Assembly: GCA_963575745.1 (NCBI GenBank) | Contig: CAUYUJ010022053.1 | Location: 23,501 to 87,500 of the forward strand | Length of the DNA stretch: 64,000 bases | DNA from: Prorocentrum cordatum | Lineage: Eukaryota; Sar; Dinophyceae; Prorocentrales; Prorocentraceae | Direction of reading: 5' to 3' | Shown here: one piece after another, positions 40,233 through 50,854 of the stretch | How the letters are laid out: each line of letters opens with the position of its first letter | How positions within the stretch are numbered: position 1 is the first letter of the stretch | Position numbers and translations under genes: made by a program | The notes under the pieces: generated by a model | Database searches by the model: none | What the model saw: only the letters and a program-made list of their open reading frames with translations | Told to the model about the DNA's origin: nothing

Positions 40233-41723
40233 TTACCCAGGATGCAACTGTCGTAGACTTTGGATGTTCTTGTCCGCCCCACTGCTGTATGTGACCCAAA
40301 TATTGCGAGCTGCTTGACAACGCAATGCGCTTCGCCCAAGCGCCGAAGTGACCTGTGGTGCCGCTTCGCCATCACACGTGAACATTCCACCTATATACAC
40401 TGCGTCCCGGACTGTTTTAGGGCCTCCATCTGGGCGAACTATCGTGCTGCTCGTCGATATATGCATATGTCGCGTTTTGGCCCAGTTCAGCTCAAAATCA
40501 TATGTCTGCCCTTCCGCGACGATAGCGTTCAACATGCGTTGAATATTAGCCGGACTGTGCAAAACGAACAAAGTGTCGTCCGCGTGCAAGATGTCTCGCG
40601 CTACGATGCAAGGAAGCTCAGCCTCAAAACCGAAATATTGAAACGCATCGCGACACATGAACTGCAATTAACAAGTACGGAGAAAAGGAGCACCCTTAAG
40701 CGATACCTTCCATTTGTCGTCGTTCTTGTGACCTCCCAGTGTGGTCTACAATGGTGAAAAGAAAGCTCGGCGTGAATAGCTTTGACCATGCTCACCATAT
40801 CTGAAGTAAGCCCAAATCGTTACACGGCGTCGCAAATGCAGTCTGGTTTGAGCCTGTCGAACACCTTCGCCCAGTCCAGCAGCAACAGGATGAGGCCACC
40901 ATGCTTGGTGTTGTGTGCGGCATCGACCATGCGTCGGGACTGCATAAGTGCGCCCTCCGCCCCACGCCCAGGGCGGAAACCAAACCCAATTGGGATTCTC
41001 GCGCGCGGGTTTCAGCACCGCCGCGAATCAGATGTCGATGTCGCATAGAGGCAAGAATGGCATGCCCAACTTGCAACAGGCATATGGGCATGTAGTTATC
41101 TGGCAGAGCTGCATCTACTCTCTTAAACAACAGAACTACGTGCGCACGACTTTAAGAATCAAAAATATATGTCTGACCCAACATGTCCGACATTAGTGGG
41201 GCACGATGGCACAAGCGCCCCGGTGTGAACCCGAGAACTTCCAAAAGTCTGGAGGAGCGCCGTCCGGCCCAGCAGCTTTCCCAATACGTAGCTGGCGCAG
41301 CGCATCGGTCACCCCCCCCATGGCGAATGCATCCGCGTCGACCGGCAGCGATTGCCCCATGGGCGCACGCGCTTGTGGAGTGAGCTTCGGGAACCAGACT
41401 TGCCACTGCGCGCCTTCGAAATAGTCTGCCAACGCATCTGGCCGTTCAGCTGTTTCTGCGAATGTTCCATCAAACAACTTGACCGCCGCATGCTTTGTGA
41501 TAAGAGGTTTCCTCAGATAGCGAACCGCTTCCGAATCGCCGTTTCCCCATGAGATGTCAAACCGTTGCAAGCGATCTTGCGCTCCACATTCCCAGGTCAA
41601 TGCGTGTAACCGTTTGTCTGCATTATGATCCCCGGATGTACGAGCAACTCTTCTCTGCTCGATCACATCGAGCGTGCGCCTGCTTTTCCACGCCGGCTTG
41701 GGACTCAATTGCCGCGCGGCCAA
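40233..41723 (-). pseudogene. LINE reverse transcriptase domain, frameshifted
   Basis: Three frames are needed. The first (41723-41193) contains LRQLRIGKAAGPDGAPPDFW, the GKxxGPDGxPxxF motif before the fingers. The next (near 41130) has LPDNYMPICLLQVGHAILAS. The palm motif A reads LLLLDWAKVFDRL near 40895-40850. Motif C reads RDILHADDTLFV near 40597-40565, that is HADD instead of the usual (Y/F)ADD. The frameshifts make an active enzyme impossible from this copy. Antisense open frames here are shadows. Confidence 0.88.
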
Positions 41724-41814
41724 AGTCTCAGAAGCTTTCTCGAATCCATGTCGAAGTCAATTGTTCAGAACATCAACAGAACCAGTTCCAGCATTCGTTG
41801 AATTGCCAACAGCC

Positions 41815-42700
41815 TCAACATATGCAAAGATTTCCGAGGCCCCCCTTGTCCACGTGCTGTTTGTCAAGAGTGTCATTGTACTCGGCGGCCCAATTTGAAA
41901 CCACAATGGCGTAGTGATGCGCGTTCAGCGCGCCCCGCCGGCTCGTCCAGATACCACGCAAGGTGCGCAAATCACTGCGATGGCAGAGCACGTGGTCTAT
42001 CTGAGCGAACATGTTCCCAGACACGTCAGTGTCTGAAGGGTCGACGCCGAGATCGTTATAGGAAGATGTCATGCTTTTTGGATGGTCGTGATACGCGTTA
42101 ACCCCGAACAAACCACAATACGTACGCAACTCCACAAAGAGGCCCCCGTTTGAAACTGTATTATGCACCGTGTTGTCCGCGCACCTGGGCACTGAAACGC
42201 GCGAACGCCGATGACATGTGCCTCTCCGGCTCCATCCCGCAAGTGCCTAGCGTTCAAGTTTCCCGCGATGTGCGTCGCGCTGTTCGCCTCGGATGCTCGG
42301 GCATGCGTCTGGAGATCCATGTAGAAGGAGTGCCGCTCCTCGTATGGACGACGGTCGCGCGGAACACATTTGCGAGCAACGTTAGCATGCCACGTCTGAC
42401 TTTGATTCTGAGGCCACACTAGGAATACACGCCTCCAATGCGACGGCGCTGCTCACAAATCTCGGATTTACCATGAATCCCACTCCGCCGCGCGACTGGA
42501 CTTCCGAGTCCAGCTCGCCTGAGAGAAAATATTATAGCCGTGTCACGCAAATAAATCTGCCCCATGTAGGTGCGCCCCTTGAATGCATGAGATATCAATT
42601 TCGCTTGTACGCATGATGGCAATAATTTCGTAGATCTTGATGATGGAGTCGCCACGTTGGCCTTCAATGTTCCGCGCGCCCATGCGGCCGAGGCAGCAAG
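41815..42700 (-). pseudogene. LINE apurinic-endonuclease domain, frameshifted
   Basis: Minus-strand pieces in order: NIEGQRGDS..KIYEII.IMRTSEIDISCIQ with GAHLHGADL (N-terminal EN motif), then IAGNLNARH (the GDFNAR-type motif), then QIDHVLCHRSDLRTLRG and NAHHYAIVVSNW (the QIDY and SDHY motifs). At least two frame changes separate them. Confidence 0.82.
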
Positions 42701-42989
42701 GCCTGCAGGCGGACCGGGGTGTACCCCAAGAGAGGCTCGACGAATAATATGATGGAACAGATAAGCCCTCTGCTACGTGGTCCATGGGGATGGTCGGGTA
42801 GAGGATGTAAGAATACAGGGTGTGGCGCAGCAGGATGTTGCATGGAAGGTGAAACAACCGCGGGTCGCTGTACGTCGGTAGCTTTGCCCAAATTCGTAGC
42901 GACATTAGTGATATCTTTGCCCACGGTAGTGGTAGAGAAATATACAAACGGATCATCATGGCCAGGGTCCGGCCGCGTTTCCTACCTGC

Positions 42990-44060
42990 CTTTTTCTTTT
43001 CCTTTGGCGAGCCCTTCATGCCCTCGGCAGTTCGCTGCAGGAGCAATTTATTTTGGCTGATAAGCTTGATTCGCTTGGGATGTGTCCGAAGTTCTTCACA
43101 GGTTTCCCATTCAGAGCCCCATTCCGCTGCAAGTTTGGCCCTATGGACAGACGCGGAAACTGCAATATCGCCTCCCACAGTTTCTTGCAAAGGACGTTCT
43201 TCAGCGGTGACTTTGAAATTGTCGGTGTGTTATTCACATCGTAATTGAGGATGTGTTTCAAGCCAAGGCATACGTTCCGAGCAGCCCGGTGGGCGAGGGG
43301 CCGATCAGGCGCAACCCAAATTAATGAACCTCCATGGTCGGGTGCAGCACTCCGTGAAATACCGACTGCGAGATCACGATCGGCCCGGGTAGCGAAGACC
43401 GCGAAGAGGATGCCCCGGAACTCTCATTTTGCAGTAAATGCCCAAAGAACTGTGCGCAGAAAGCAAAGATAAGGTACCTTTCGCCCACGATGTGGCAGAG
43501 GCCATACAATCAAAACCAAACAATTTACCAATAACTGCAGTAAACTTCTGTTTGTTTCTACCAGTAGCACACGTATGTTTACCAACTTGCTTCATCTCTT
43601 GAATTTGCACTTCCAATTCATACAATTTGTTCTGCATGAGCTTGTCTGTTGGTGCCTCGGAACCAATCCTCGCAGAAGTGGGTCGGGAAGCGCCTGTTTC
43701 CAAGAGCAGCAGCAAGTCAAATAATATATAGACTTGCGTGTTGAAGAGGCGTGGCTGCGTCTTTCAACGCTTGATTCGATACACTGTGTTTTTTGATGGC
43801 CTCGATGTCGTCCTTGAGAGGCTTGAGCCGCTCTTGAAACATCTCCCGCATGCCCTCCAGGGCGATCGCAGTCCCAGCTCCTCCTTTTCTCCACCCTTAC
43901 CGAGATCAACTGGCAAAGGAGGAGGGCGTTGGAATGAACTTTGATTGTTCTGGCTGTCATCGCCGTCCATCTCGTGAAGTGGGCTGTGGATCCTGTGCAC
44001 CTTGAGCGCTTGCTTGACCAGGGTGCCTGGCATGCGAGAGTTATCCGAAGAAGACATCAC
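42990..44060 (-). pseudogene. LINE ORF1-like region
   Basis: Upstream of the endonuclease on the same strand. Pieces include MSSSDNSRMPGTLVKQALKV, a coiled-coil-like NKLYELEVQIQEMKQVGK, AAEWGSEWETCEELRTHPKR and a Lys/Arg tail (GSPKEKKKAGRKRGRTLA). Composition and position fit a nucleic-acid-binding ORF1, but I recognise no defined domain and it spans several frames. Confidence 0.45.
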
Positions 44061-44189
44061 TGAAAATATCAAATGTAGGGATGGTGCGGGGATGAAAGTG
44101 AGGATTCGGTAGCCTGATGTAAGACATTGGGCGCGCAAAAGAATTCTGTTTAGAATCGTGGCGCACCCTTGGGAAAACGCGAACCCCGA

Positions 44190-44332
44190 GGCTCCTCCTC
44201 CTCCTCCTCCTGGGACCATCTCCTGAGACCACCTCCTCCTGGGACCACCTCCTCCTCCTCCTCCTGGGACCTCCTCCTCCTCCTGGGGTCTCCTCCTCCT
44301 CCTCCTCCTCCTCCTCCTCCTCCTCCTGCGCA
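44190..44332. repeat. TCC minisatellite with CTGGGAC spacers
   Basis: CTCCTCCTGGGACCACCTCC-type units of 20-28 bp merging into pure TCC. Confidence 0.85.
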
Positions 44333-44333
44333 G

Positions 44334-44671
44334 TCAGAACTGATAGGTCTCCGCGCCGTCTGTCCTCGACGCACCCACGTGGACGATGCCCACCCTACGG
44401 CAAACCCACGGCAAACGTCCCGCGGCCCAGGCAGACGGAGCCGGCACCAAGGAAAACCAACGGCAAACCATTCGTCGGAGGCAGAGTCTGCCCTTGTGGC
44501 CGAGGCGCCCTCTCAAAAACGTAAGGCCGCACGTCGGAACAAACGGCGCGGCGACATAGGACGGATGCGCAATAAGAATGCAAGCCCCTTGGACGCCCAT
44601 GTCGAGGCGCTTCGAGCGGACTTGGCCATCGAGAGTGGTCAAGGACGGACCGAGGAGACGAGGATGTAAGG
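44334..44671 (+). other. Open hydrophilic frame of unknown status
   Basis: A plus-strand frame reads basic, Ser/Thr-rich sequence (SQKRKAARRNKRRGDIGRM, LDAHVEALRADLAIE) but without GC3 bias or a known domain. The end overlaps a family Z fragment. Confidence 0.2.
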
Positions 44672-44718
44672 GTGCCCTTAGGAAGGTCAACCATCTTTAA
44701 CATCGCCTGTCGACTGTA
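44655..44718. mobile_element. Family Z fragment, copy 3
   Basis: GAGGATGTAAGGGTGCCCTT..GGTCAACCATC..CTGTCGACTGTA. Confidence 0.5.
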
Positions 44719-44826
44719 ATGCGAAACAAAAACGAAGATAAAACTGGGCGAGGATCAATCGGGGATCTCTCCAATCCGGCGGCACTGGAAGAAAACTCAG
44801 GCGCCGCGGCCTTCACAGTCCGTTCC

Positions 44827-44847
44827 GGAACGCTCTGAGAGCGTTCC
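44827..44847. repeat. Short perfect palindrome
   Basis: GGAACGCTCT, spacer G, inverse AGAGCGTTCC; a further AGAACGCTCT follows. Confidence 0.85.
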
Positions 44848-44883
44848 AGAACGCTCTGGGGCTGACCCATCCGCGTCCTAGCC

Positions 44884-45076
44884 TTAAGTCGGGCCTGTCC
44901 CCCTACAGGGGGATTTTCGACGAAAAACAAAAAATACAACAAAAATGACCCAAACATGTTTAAAAAATGATCATAAAATTGTCCCCAGACTATTTTTGGA
45001 TTATTTTTGAACTATTTTGGGATTATTTTTCATTTTTCGTCGAAAACCTCTCTGTAGGGGGACACGCCCGACTTAA
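44884..45076. mobile_element. Family A element, copy 6 (near-perfect ends)
   Basis: TTAAGTCGGGC to GCCCGACTTAA. Duplication TCCTAGCC (44876-44883) and TCCCAGCC (45077-45084), 7 of 8 identical. A second inner inverted pair (TTTTCGACGAAAA) is present. Confidence 0.92.
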
Positions 45077-45227
45077 TCCCAGCCCCCGTCCGACCCTCCT
45101 CCTCATCGCTTGCCATCGCTCCAGCGTCCATTCCCCGAGCATGTTTCGGTGTCGTGCGTGCGTCTTGGCTCGCCAGATGCTCCAAGAGGCTCCTCGATGG
45201 CCCTCGCCAGTGGAGTGCCAGCCCCTA

Positions 45228-45375
45228 GCGGGCCCCGAAACGGCAGGGTCGTTCTTTCGCAATTTCCGAGAAAGGTCTCTTGAACATGGAGGCAGGCGGT
45301 GAAAGAGCAGCAACCGGAAACGGCCAACAACGGCTCCAGAATTGGAACTGGAACCCAAAACGGCAAACAATTGTG
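45228..45375. mobile_element. Family M fragment, copy 2
   Basis: CTAGCGGGCCCCGAAACGGC then AGGGTCGTTC, and inner GGAAACGGCCAACAACGGCT; the other end is lost. Confidence 0.6.
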
Positions 45376-45384
45376 GGGGGGACG

Positions 45385-45589
45385 ATGAATGTGGGGGGAA
45401 GAAAGGTACCCTTCTCGGGCCCTACCCCCTTTGGGGCCCCAAAGGGCCCCTTCAAGGGCCCTAAAGGGCTCCTTTTCTGCAGCCCTCGCTGCCCCCCCAT
45501 CGATCGCCCCCCATCACACTGCCCAATGCCAAGGGGAGGAGGAGAAGAGCTGCACTTGGAGGTGCGAGTCTTTTTCAAAGGAGCGCAAA
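45385..45589. other. GGGCCC-rich segment, no gene
   Basis: CCTTCTCGGGCCCTACCCCC..TTTGGGGCCC..GGCTCCTT..CAGCCCTCGCTGCC..ATCGCCCCCCAT resembles 49610-49715, so this is another dispersed repeat. Confidence 0.5.
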
Positions 45590-45740
45590 GACACTCAAGT
45601 AAATGAACACAGATCCCAGGTTTCCCCATACCCGTCAATAGTTTCTGGATTCTCGTCTCCCCCACAACCCCACTTCCCCGAATCTCCATCTTTTCCTGGG
45701 AATCGACGACACGTTGTGTCTGCGTGGTGTTGTCCGCCCG
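45590..45740. mobile_element. Family D element, copy 3
   Basis: AGACACTCAAGTAAATGAAC..CCCCATA..GTTTCTGGATTCTCG..TTGTGTCTGCGTGGTG. Confidence 0.6.
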
Positions 45741-46149
45741 ATTTGGCCCTCCCGGAGCGCCCTCGTCGCCGCAGCCGGACCCGCCTCGCGATTCCGGCAG
45801 GAGCGCATCCCCGGGTCGAGCCCAGGACCCGGACCCCCTCGTGTTGTGGCAAGGATCACTGCACAGGATGTGCACCAATGTGACACACGGGATGTGTCGA
45901 CCCCCACCCCAGGCTTCTAAAGGCTTTCGGATGGACCAGACGTTTAGGATCCAACCCTGGGATATACGATGGGGAGGGCGTCCATCCTCGATGGGGTGCA
46001 TCCGAATAGCCCCCTTGGGGTGTATCCCAGGGTTTCCCACTCTTCTGACCGGCCAAATTTGTAAGCGGAAATCAAGGATGGGGGGAGACAAATCGGCTGC
46101 GACTGTGTTCTGCCTCCAGGGAACCTCCTTGAATCTCGGGACTGCCAAC

Positions 46150-46349
46150 TCGGGGGCGGCCAAGAGGGGGGCGTGGACCAGGGGGGGCCGCAAATCATGG
46201 CTGGCGGCATGTGCGCGGCCCAGGGGGGGGCCAGGGACGTACATGTTGAAATAAGAAGAGGTGCCATGAAAGCGGGGGAGATATCATGGCCCCCGTCATG
46301 AAATTCCCCCCCCCCCCCTGGTCATCCCTCCCCTCTTGGCCACCCCCGA
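46150..46349. mobile_element. Family I TIR element, copy 2, target duplication CCAAC
   Basis: TCGGGGGCGGCCAAGAGGGG to CCACCCCCGA. CCAAC at 46145-46149 and 46350-46354. Confidence 0.93.
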
Positions 46350-46486
46350 CCAACGCTGTACTGGGGGTGAAAAGCCGGTCCCGCGCAAAGTGTTCAGATC
46401 TCCTGGGGCTCCTCGCTGCGACGAACGAACAAACTCAAACTACGCTAGCGGTGTGGATCCTGGGAGCCAACATCGATCTCTGAACT

Positions 46487-46687
46487 GATGGGCCACTTTT
46501 CCACCACCGCTACCAAATGTAGGTCGGGGGAGAAGAGAGGATGAGGACATCCTCCTCGTCCTCCTCCTCCTTCTCCCTCTCCTACCTCCTCCTCCTTATC
46601 CCTCTCCTACCTCCTCCTCCTTCTCCCTCGTCCTTCTCCTCCTCCCTCTCCGACCTATGGTAGTGGTGGTGGAAAATGGGTTCATCA
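46487..46687. mobile_element. Family T TIR element with (TCC)n core, copy 3
   Basis: GATGGGCCACTTTTCCACCA..CTACCAAATGTAGG faces CCTATGGTAGTGGTGGTGGA..TTCATC around TCC/TACC repeats. Confidence 0.8.
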
Positions 46688-46807
46688 GAAACTGATCCTG
46701 GGGTGCGCTCGGGCGATATTTTCGAGGCGGGCCCAGCCGTGGCGTCGGGGGCGCTGCCAGGATGACCAAAAAGGGTGGAAGCCGCAAAGCCTCGATCCTC
46801 GAAGATC

Positions 46808-46920
46808 GCCTCCTTTCCTCCTCCTTTCTTCTTCCTCCTCCTCCTCCTCCTCCTCCTCCTCTCCCCCTCCTCCCCCTCCTCCTCCTCCTCTTCCTCCTCC
46901 TCCTCCTCCTCCTCATCCCC
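46808..46920. repeat. (TCC)n microsatellite
   Basis: TCC array with TTCC interruptions. Confidence 0.9.
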
Positions 46921-47124
46921 ATCATCGATCCTCGAGGCTCACGCATCAAATATTCAGATTCGTGGACGCTTCTGGCGCCTTCAGCTGGCCCCTGGGGGGC
47001 TTCTGGAGACCCCTAGGAGACTCGGACCTCCATAGACAAGACACGCACGAGGATGCGAACCCGGGCCTGGAACCTCGACTCGTCTCTCGGGGCGCCGGGC
47101 GACTGGTTTCAGCTGAATTTAAAG

Positions 47125-47500
47125 AGCACTATAAATAAACCCATCGGTCGGAAGAGGTAGGTGGAAGCATGAAGTAGGAAGGCGCCGACCCATGACTGGG
47201 CGTCCGCCCGCCCCAGTACGAGGACGAAAAAGGTGAATAGAGGGCAGACAATCCACCCCGATAATAATCACCCCGACACGCGAGGCCTTTAGTAAACGCG
47301 CCCAACGAAGGAATCGAACAGGGCAGGGCTGCTTAGTAAACGCCCAAGGCCGTTTCATAAACGCCAATTGCCTGGTCGGGGTGGTTTTTCCTCCCTTGAG
47401 TGAAGCCACTCGGTCGTTGAGCAAGGACGGCGCTTAAAGTAGATGGGAATATGAGGCTCCAAGAATACCTACGCACCTACTTTCGTTGACCGATGGGCAA
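47125..47500 (+). repeat. Dispersed repeat family L, copy 2 with internal insertion
   Basis: CGGTCGGAAGAGGTAGGTGG to GAAGCCACTCGGTCGTTGA and CTACTTTCGTTGACCGATGG, interrupted at about 47240-47400 by an insert bounded by CACCCCGA and TCGGGGTG, containing TTTAGTAAACGC twice. Confidence 0.65.
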
Positions 47501-47578
47501 AGATAAACTTTCGGAGGCCCACGCGGCCCTCCGACACAAACGCACACACACCATCCGACAAGTAGGGGGCTGCTGGGC

Positions 47579-47724
47579 TCAGGTCGGGCCTGCCCCCCTG
47601 CAGGTGGATGTTGGACGAGAGACTTCAACGATTCAAACACTACTAAAAAATCCAGCAACTCGTCCCCGCATTACTTTTGGACTATAATGCATTTTCCTCC
47701 TGTAGAGGGACATGCCCGACTTCA
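47579..47724. mobile_element. Family A element, copy 7
   Basis: TCAGGTCGGGCCTGCCCCCC to TCCTCCTGTAGAGGGACATG then CCCGACTTCA. Weak 8-bp duplication (TGCTGGGC/TGCGAGGC). Confidence 0.85.
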
Positions 47725-47794
47725 TGCGAGGCTCAGAAGACAGGGGCTCCCGACACACTCCTCGCCTGTCCCACGGAGACGCCAGAGCCGCCGA

Positions 47795-47870
47795 CGACGA
47801 CGACGATCACGACGACTGCGGCGACAAAGACGACGACGACGGCGACGATCACGACGACGGCTGCGACGAA

Positions 47871-47902
<32 letters not shown>

Positions 47903-48045
47903 TGTCCGACGCCGACGACGACGACGACGATCACGACGATCGCTCGACGACGTCGACGACTTTCCGACGGGCGGCGACAGCGCCCGCGATGCCGACGGCA
48001 GCGGCGTCGAGGCGTGGCCGCGCGGGCGGGCGGGGGGGGGATGGG
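47795..48045. repeat. (GACGAC)n tract and duplicated GC-rich segment
   Basis: ACGACGACG array to 47960, then GACGGGCGGCGACAGCGCCC..GATGCCGACGGCAGCGGCGT..CGCGGGCGGGCGG, which recurs at 48248-48320. Confidence 0.85.
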
Positions 48046-48051
48046 CTGGGT

Positions 48052-48224
48052 TTAGGTCGGGCGTGTCCTCCTACAGGCGGATTTTAGACGAAGAAGGAAA
48101 CACAGCTTCAACATACATGCGCAATATCTCTATATATATATACATAATCGAAACAACCTCCCTCGGCTAGTTGTTTTAAACCATTCGTGAGTATTCCTCC
48201 CGTGGAGGCACGTACCCGACTTCA
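48052..48224. mobile_element. Family A element, copy 8
   Basis: TTAGGTCGGGCGTGTCCTCC to TCCTCCCGTGGAGGCACGTA then CCCGACTTCA; the core holds TATATATATA. Confidence 0.85.
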
Positions 48225-48373
48225 TGCGATGCCCAACGCCGACGACGCCGACGGGCGGCGACAACGCCCGCGATGCCGACGGCAGCGGCGTCGAGGCGCG
48301 GCCGCGCGGGCGGGCGGGGGGGGGCAGCCTGACCTTCCAGAGTGGTAAATTACAGCCCTCCCGACCTATAGAC

Positions 48374-48536
48374 TTAGGTCGTGCGTGTCCCCCGACAGGC
48401 GGATCTTGGACGAAAAAATAACAGAAAATCAAAACACTTTCGAAAACGATCCACAAAAATCATAGAACAATCCTTCCCTTCCTAGTTGCTGACCAGTCTT
48501 GAACATTTCTCCTGTAGAGGGACGCGCCCGACATAA
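48374..48536. mobile_element. Family A element, copy 9
   Basis: TTAGGTCGTGCGTGTCCCCC to TCTCCTGTAGAGGGACGCGC then CCGACATAA. Confidence 0.85.
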
Positions 48537-48628
48537 AAAACTGGAGACCGACCTGGACTGCAATGGACTGCTTCAAAAACCCCGGCAGGGCTTCAGGTGC
48601 TGCGATCCTGGTGTCATTGGTTCCCCTC

Positions 48629-48821
48629 TCGGGAGCGGCCAAGAGGGGGGTGTCCAAGAGGGGGGGGTGCAAATCATGACCGGCGGCATGTGCGCGGCCC
48701 AGCGGGGGGGCCAGGGACGTAAAGAAACAAGAAGAGGCGCCATGAGATCTGGGGAGATATCATGGTCCCCGCCATGATATCCACCCCCCCTAATCATCAC
48801 CCCCCTCTTTTCCGCCCCCGA
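48629..48821. mobile_element. Family I TIR element, copy 3, target duplication CCCTC
   Basis: TCGGGAGCGGCCAAGAGGGG to TTTTCCGCCCCCGA. CCCTC at 48624-48628 and 48822-48826. Confidence 0.93.
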
Positions 48822-48829
48822 CCCTCCTG

Positions 48830-49190
48830 GAAGGTCCAGGGCAGCCGGGGAGGGGGGGGCGCGCGCGCCTCGGCTGGAGGGCCATCGCCCGCAGCCGCGC
48901 GCGCCCGCCCGTCGCGCTCGAGGCAGATCGGACGGGGCAGCAGAGAGCGGGGAGGCCCGGTGGAGCGAGAGGCGCGCCGCCCCTCTGCAGGCACGAGCTG
49001 CCCCCGAGATCCTGGCGCTGCCACTGTTGTTGACAGTCGGCGTCCTCGCGCAGGCGCCTTCGTCCCCTAAAAAACGGCCGCAGAAGCGGCGATCGGACTT
49101 TTCTATCGGTTTGGCCCGACCTGGACACAACGCGATATCGCAGTCTGTCGTTCGCCACATCGCTCAAACTCAAATGCTGAATTGCGCGCA
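48830..49190. other. No gene recognised
   Basis: GC-rich unique sequence; no family signature on either strand. Confidence 0.5.
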
Positions 49191-49199
49191 GGGGGGCCC

Positions 49200-49393
49200 T
49201 TCCACCAGGAAGCAGGGGCCCTTCCACCAGGAAGCCTGCCACGGGAGGCCCCAACCCTGGGACCCCAGGACGTCCACCGCCTTTGGGCGTGGGGCCGTCG
49301 CGCCTTGCATTGCGAAAACCAGGGGCGCCCAGGACACCCAGGGCACCCTGCAGGCTAGCAGGGTGCTTCTTTGGCATGGGCCCCCACTGTAGG
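49200..49393. mobile_element. Family H element, copy 4 (diverged)
   Basis: CCCCAACCCTGGGACCCCAGG..CGTCCACCGC..CACCCTGCAGGCTAGCAGGG..GGCATGGGCCCCCACTGTA. A direct duplication (GGGCCCTTCCACCAGGAAGC) replaces the left end. Confidence 0.65.
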
Positions 49394-49473
49394 CGTTCTC
49401 GCTCGGGCGCCACAACTTGGGAGATACATCTGGGGGGAAAGAGAGTACACGTCGTGCTCATTTCTAACTCTGC

Positions 49474-49540
49474 TCATTTCTAATTGTTCCTGGCCCCCTA
49501 GTGGCCAGGAGGAGGCCTAGGATAGAACAATTAGAAATGA
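49474..49540. repeat. Hairpin / mini inverted element
   Basis: TCATTTCTAATTGTTC at left and exact inverse at right around GGCCCCCTAGTGGCC. AT-rich arms, GC-rich loop. Confidence 0.85.
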
Positions 49541-49718
49541 AAGGATCTTGGCCCCCCCAAAAATCAAAGAACTTTCGAATACTTAGACATGAACCATGTG
49601 TACACTTCTCGGGCCCTGCAGGCCCCCTTTGGGGCCCTAACGGGCTCCTTCAGGGGCGCTTGGAAGGGTTTCTTCTCGGCAACCCTTGCTATCCACACCC
49701 CCTTCATCGCCCCCCATT

Positions 49719-49891
49719 GCGGTGATGGCATTGGAGAAGGAACCCTTGGATAAGGAATCCCGGGTCTGGAAGCCCGTGGAACTCCAACCGTGGATTGGTT
49801 ATGGATATCACCGCCGCCCTCATCAGAGAAGGAATCCTCCAGGGTCTGAAGCTTCCTGAGCAATTCCCCAGTAACCAACGCCACCACCGTA
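49719..49891. mobile_element. Family O TIR element, copy 3
   Basis: GCGGTGATGGCATTGG to CCAACGCCACCACCGTA. Directly preceded by the GGGCCC-rich dispersed segment also seen at 45.4 kb. Confidence 0.85.
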
Positions 49892-50228
49892 TGCAACGTC
49901 CAAGTCGCTCACCCAATTTCGGACCCTCGCATATCGATCTGGCTCGAGACATGACGGAGAAGGACGGAGTGCGGGTCTCCTGTCGTGATTTGTTACGATG
50001 TTGCTATGTTTGCAGCGCCGGATCTCTGGTAGCTTGGCTCGCAGAACGGGGTCGGATAGAGAACGGATCGGATCGCCCCGAATAGGACCCGAAACCAGAT
50101 CGCTATGTCCGGCCCCGCTGGTCCTGGCCGATGCCGGTAAACCGAACCGAATCGAATCGGAACCGCGGCCTCGGCTGGCGAGTCGAAGCGAGCGGAATCA
50201 GATCGTGGGTGGACCTGTCCTTCGGCAA
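49892..50228. other. No gene; ATCGGAT-rich segment
   Basis: Repeated GGATCGGATCG and CCGAATCGAATCGG motifs resemble NOG2 intron 10939-11400. Confidence 0.45.
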
Positions 50229-50396
50229 TGGACAAACCTCCCTTTAGTAAACCTCCCCTTAGTGAAAACGGCCTGGGACCGAAACCGACGGACCTGGACC
50301 CGCAAAAATGAAGGCCGCGACGCCCTCTCGCGAGCCGAGAACGGCCAATTCCTTCATCGACGTGTCATGGTAGGACGTCTGTCCACCTCCGAGTCA
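50229..50396. mobile_element. Family N TIR element, copy 3
   Basis: TGGACAAACCTCCCTTTAGT to GGACGTCTGTCCA with family interior. Confidence 0.8.
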
Positions 50397-50586
50397 CGCG
50401 AGAGGAGGCGAGTCGACCCTCGACGATCCGACTTTGGGGTGGCTCCGCAGGCCGTTTGGCGTGCCGGGGTCGCCCTCGCCCCCACCGCCGCACCCGCTCA
50501 GAGGCTCGGTCCGGAGGCAGGCGCTGGCACCGAGGGCCCGGACCCCCTCGCGCCGTGGCGACCCCACCGCCCCGAGCCTGTGTTTT

Positions 50587-50790
50587 TTTGGACTCAGGCA
50601 AGTTTACTTGCATGGCGTTCGCCCCCCCCCCCCCCCCCCCCCCCTCGCCCCTCTTCAAGCGAATACTAGCGTGCAAGTGCCTTTCGACTTGCGTGATTTC
50701 CGCGCCCCCCGAACGTGCAAATTGTTTGCGGCTTGCTTCAGACTCAGCCCACCCCCCCGTCCATGCAAGTAAACTTGCCAGAGTCCAAAT
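50587..50790. mobile_element. Element AD with about 30-bp inverted ends
   Basis: TTTGGACTCAGGCAAGTTTA then CTTGCATGG, inverted at the right. Interior has a C-run and several TTGCGTG/CTTGC motifs. Confidence 0.85.
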
Positions 50791-50854
50791 TATCCCAGTG
50801 CGACCCTACCTAGGAGTTGGAACCCCTAGGAAAGCAGCATTAGTAGTAACAGTA

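Larger units (their letters stand above)
39884..44060 (-). mobile_element. Decayed APE-type non-LTR retrotransposon (LINE)
   Basis: In minus-strand order: an ORF1-like basic region, AP-endonuclease remains, reverse transcriptase remains and a C-terminal GRPRxxW segment, each in a different frame. Order and spacing fit an ordinary two-ORF LINE. No poly(A) tail or target duplication could be defined. Confidence 0.85.

Noticed and set aside
40260-40757. 165-codon plus-strand ORF
   Set aside because: Antisense shadow of the LINE reverse transcriptase, whose motifs read on the minus strand.
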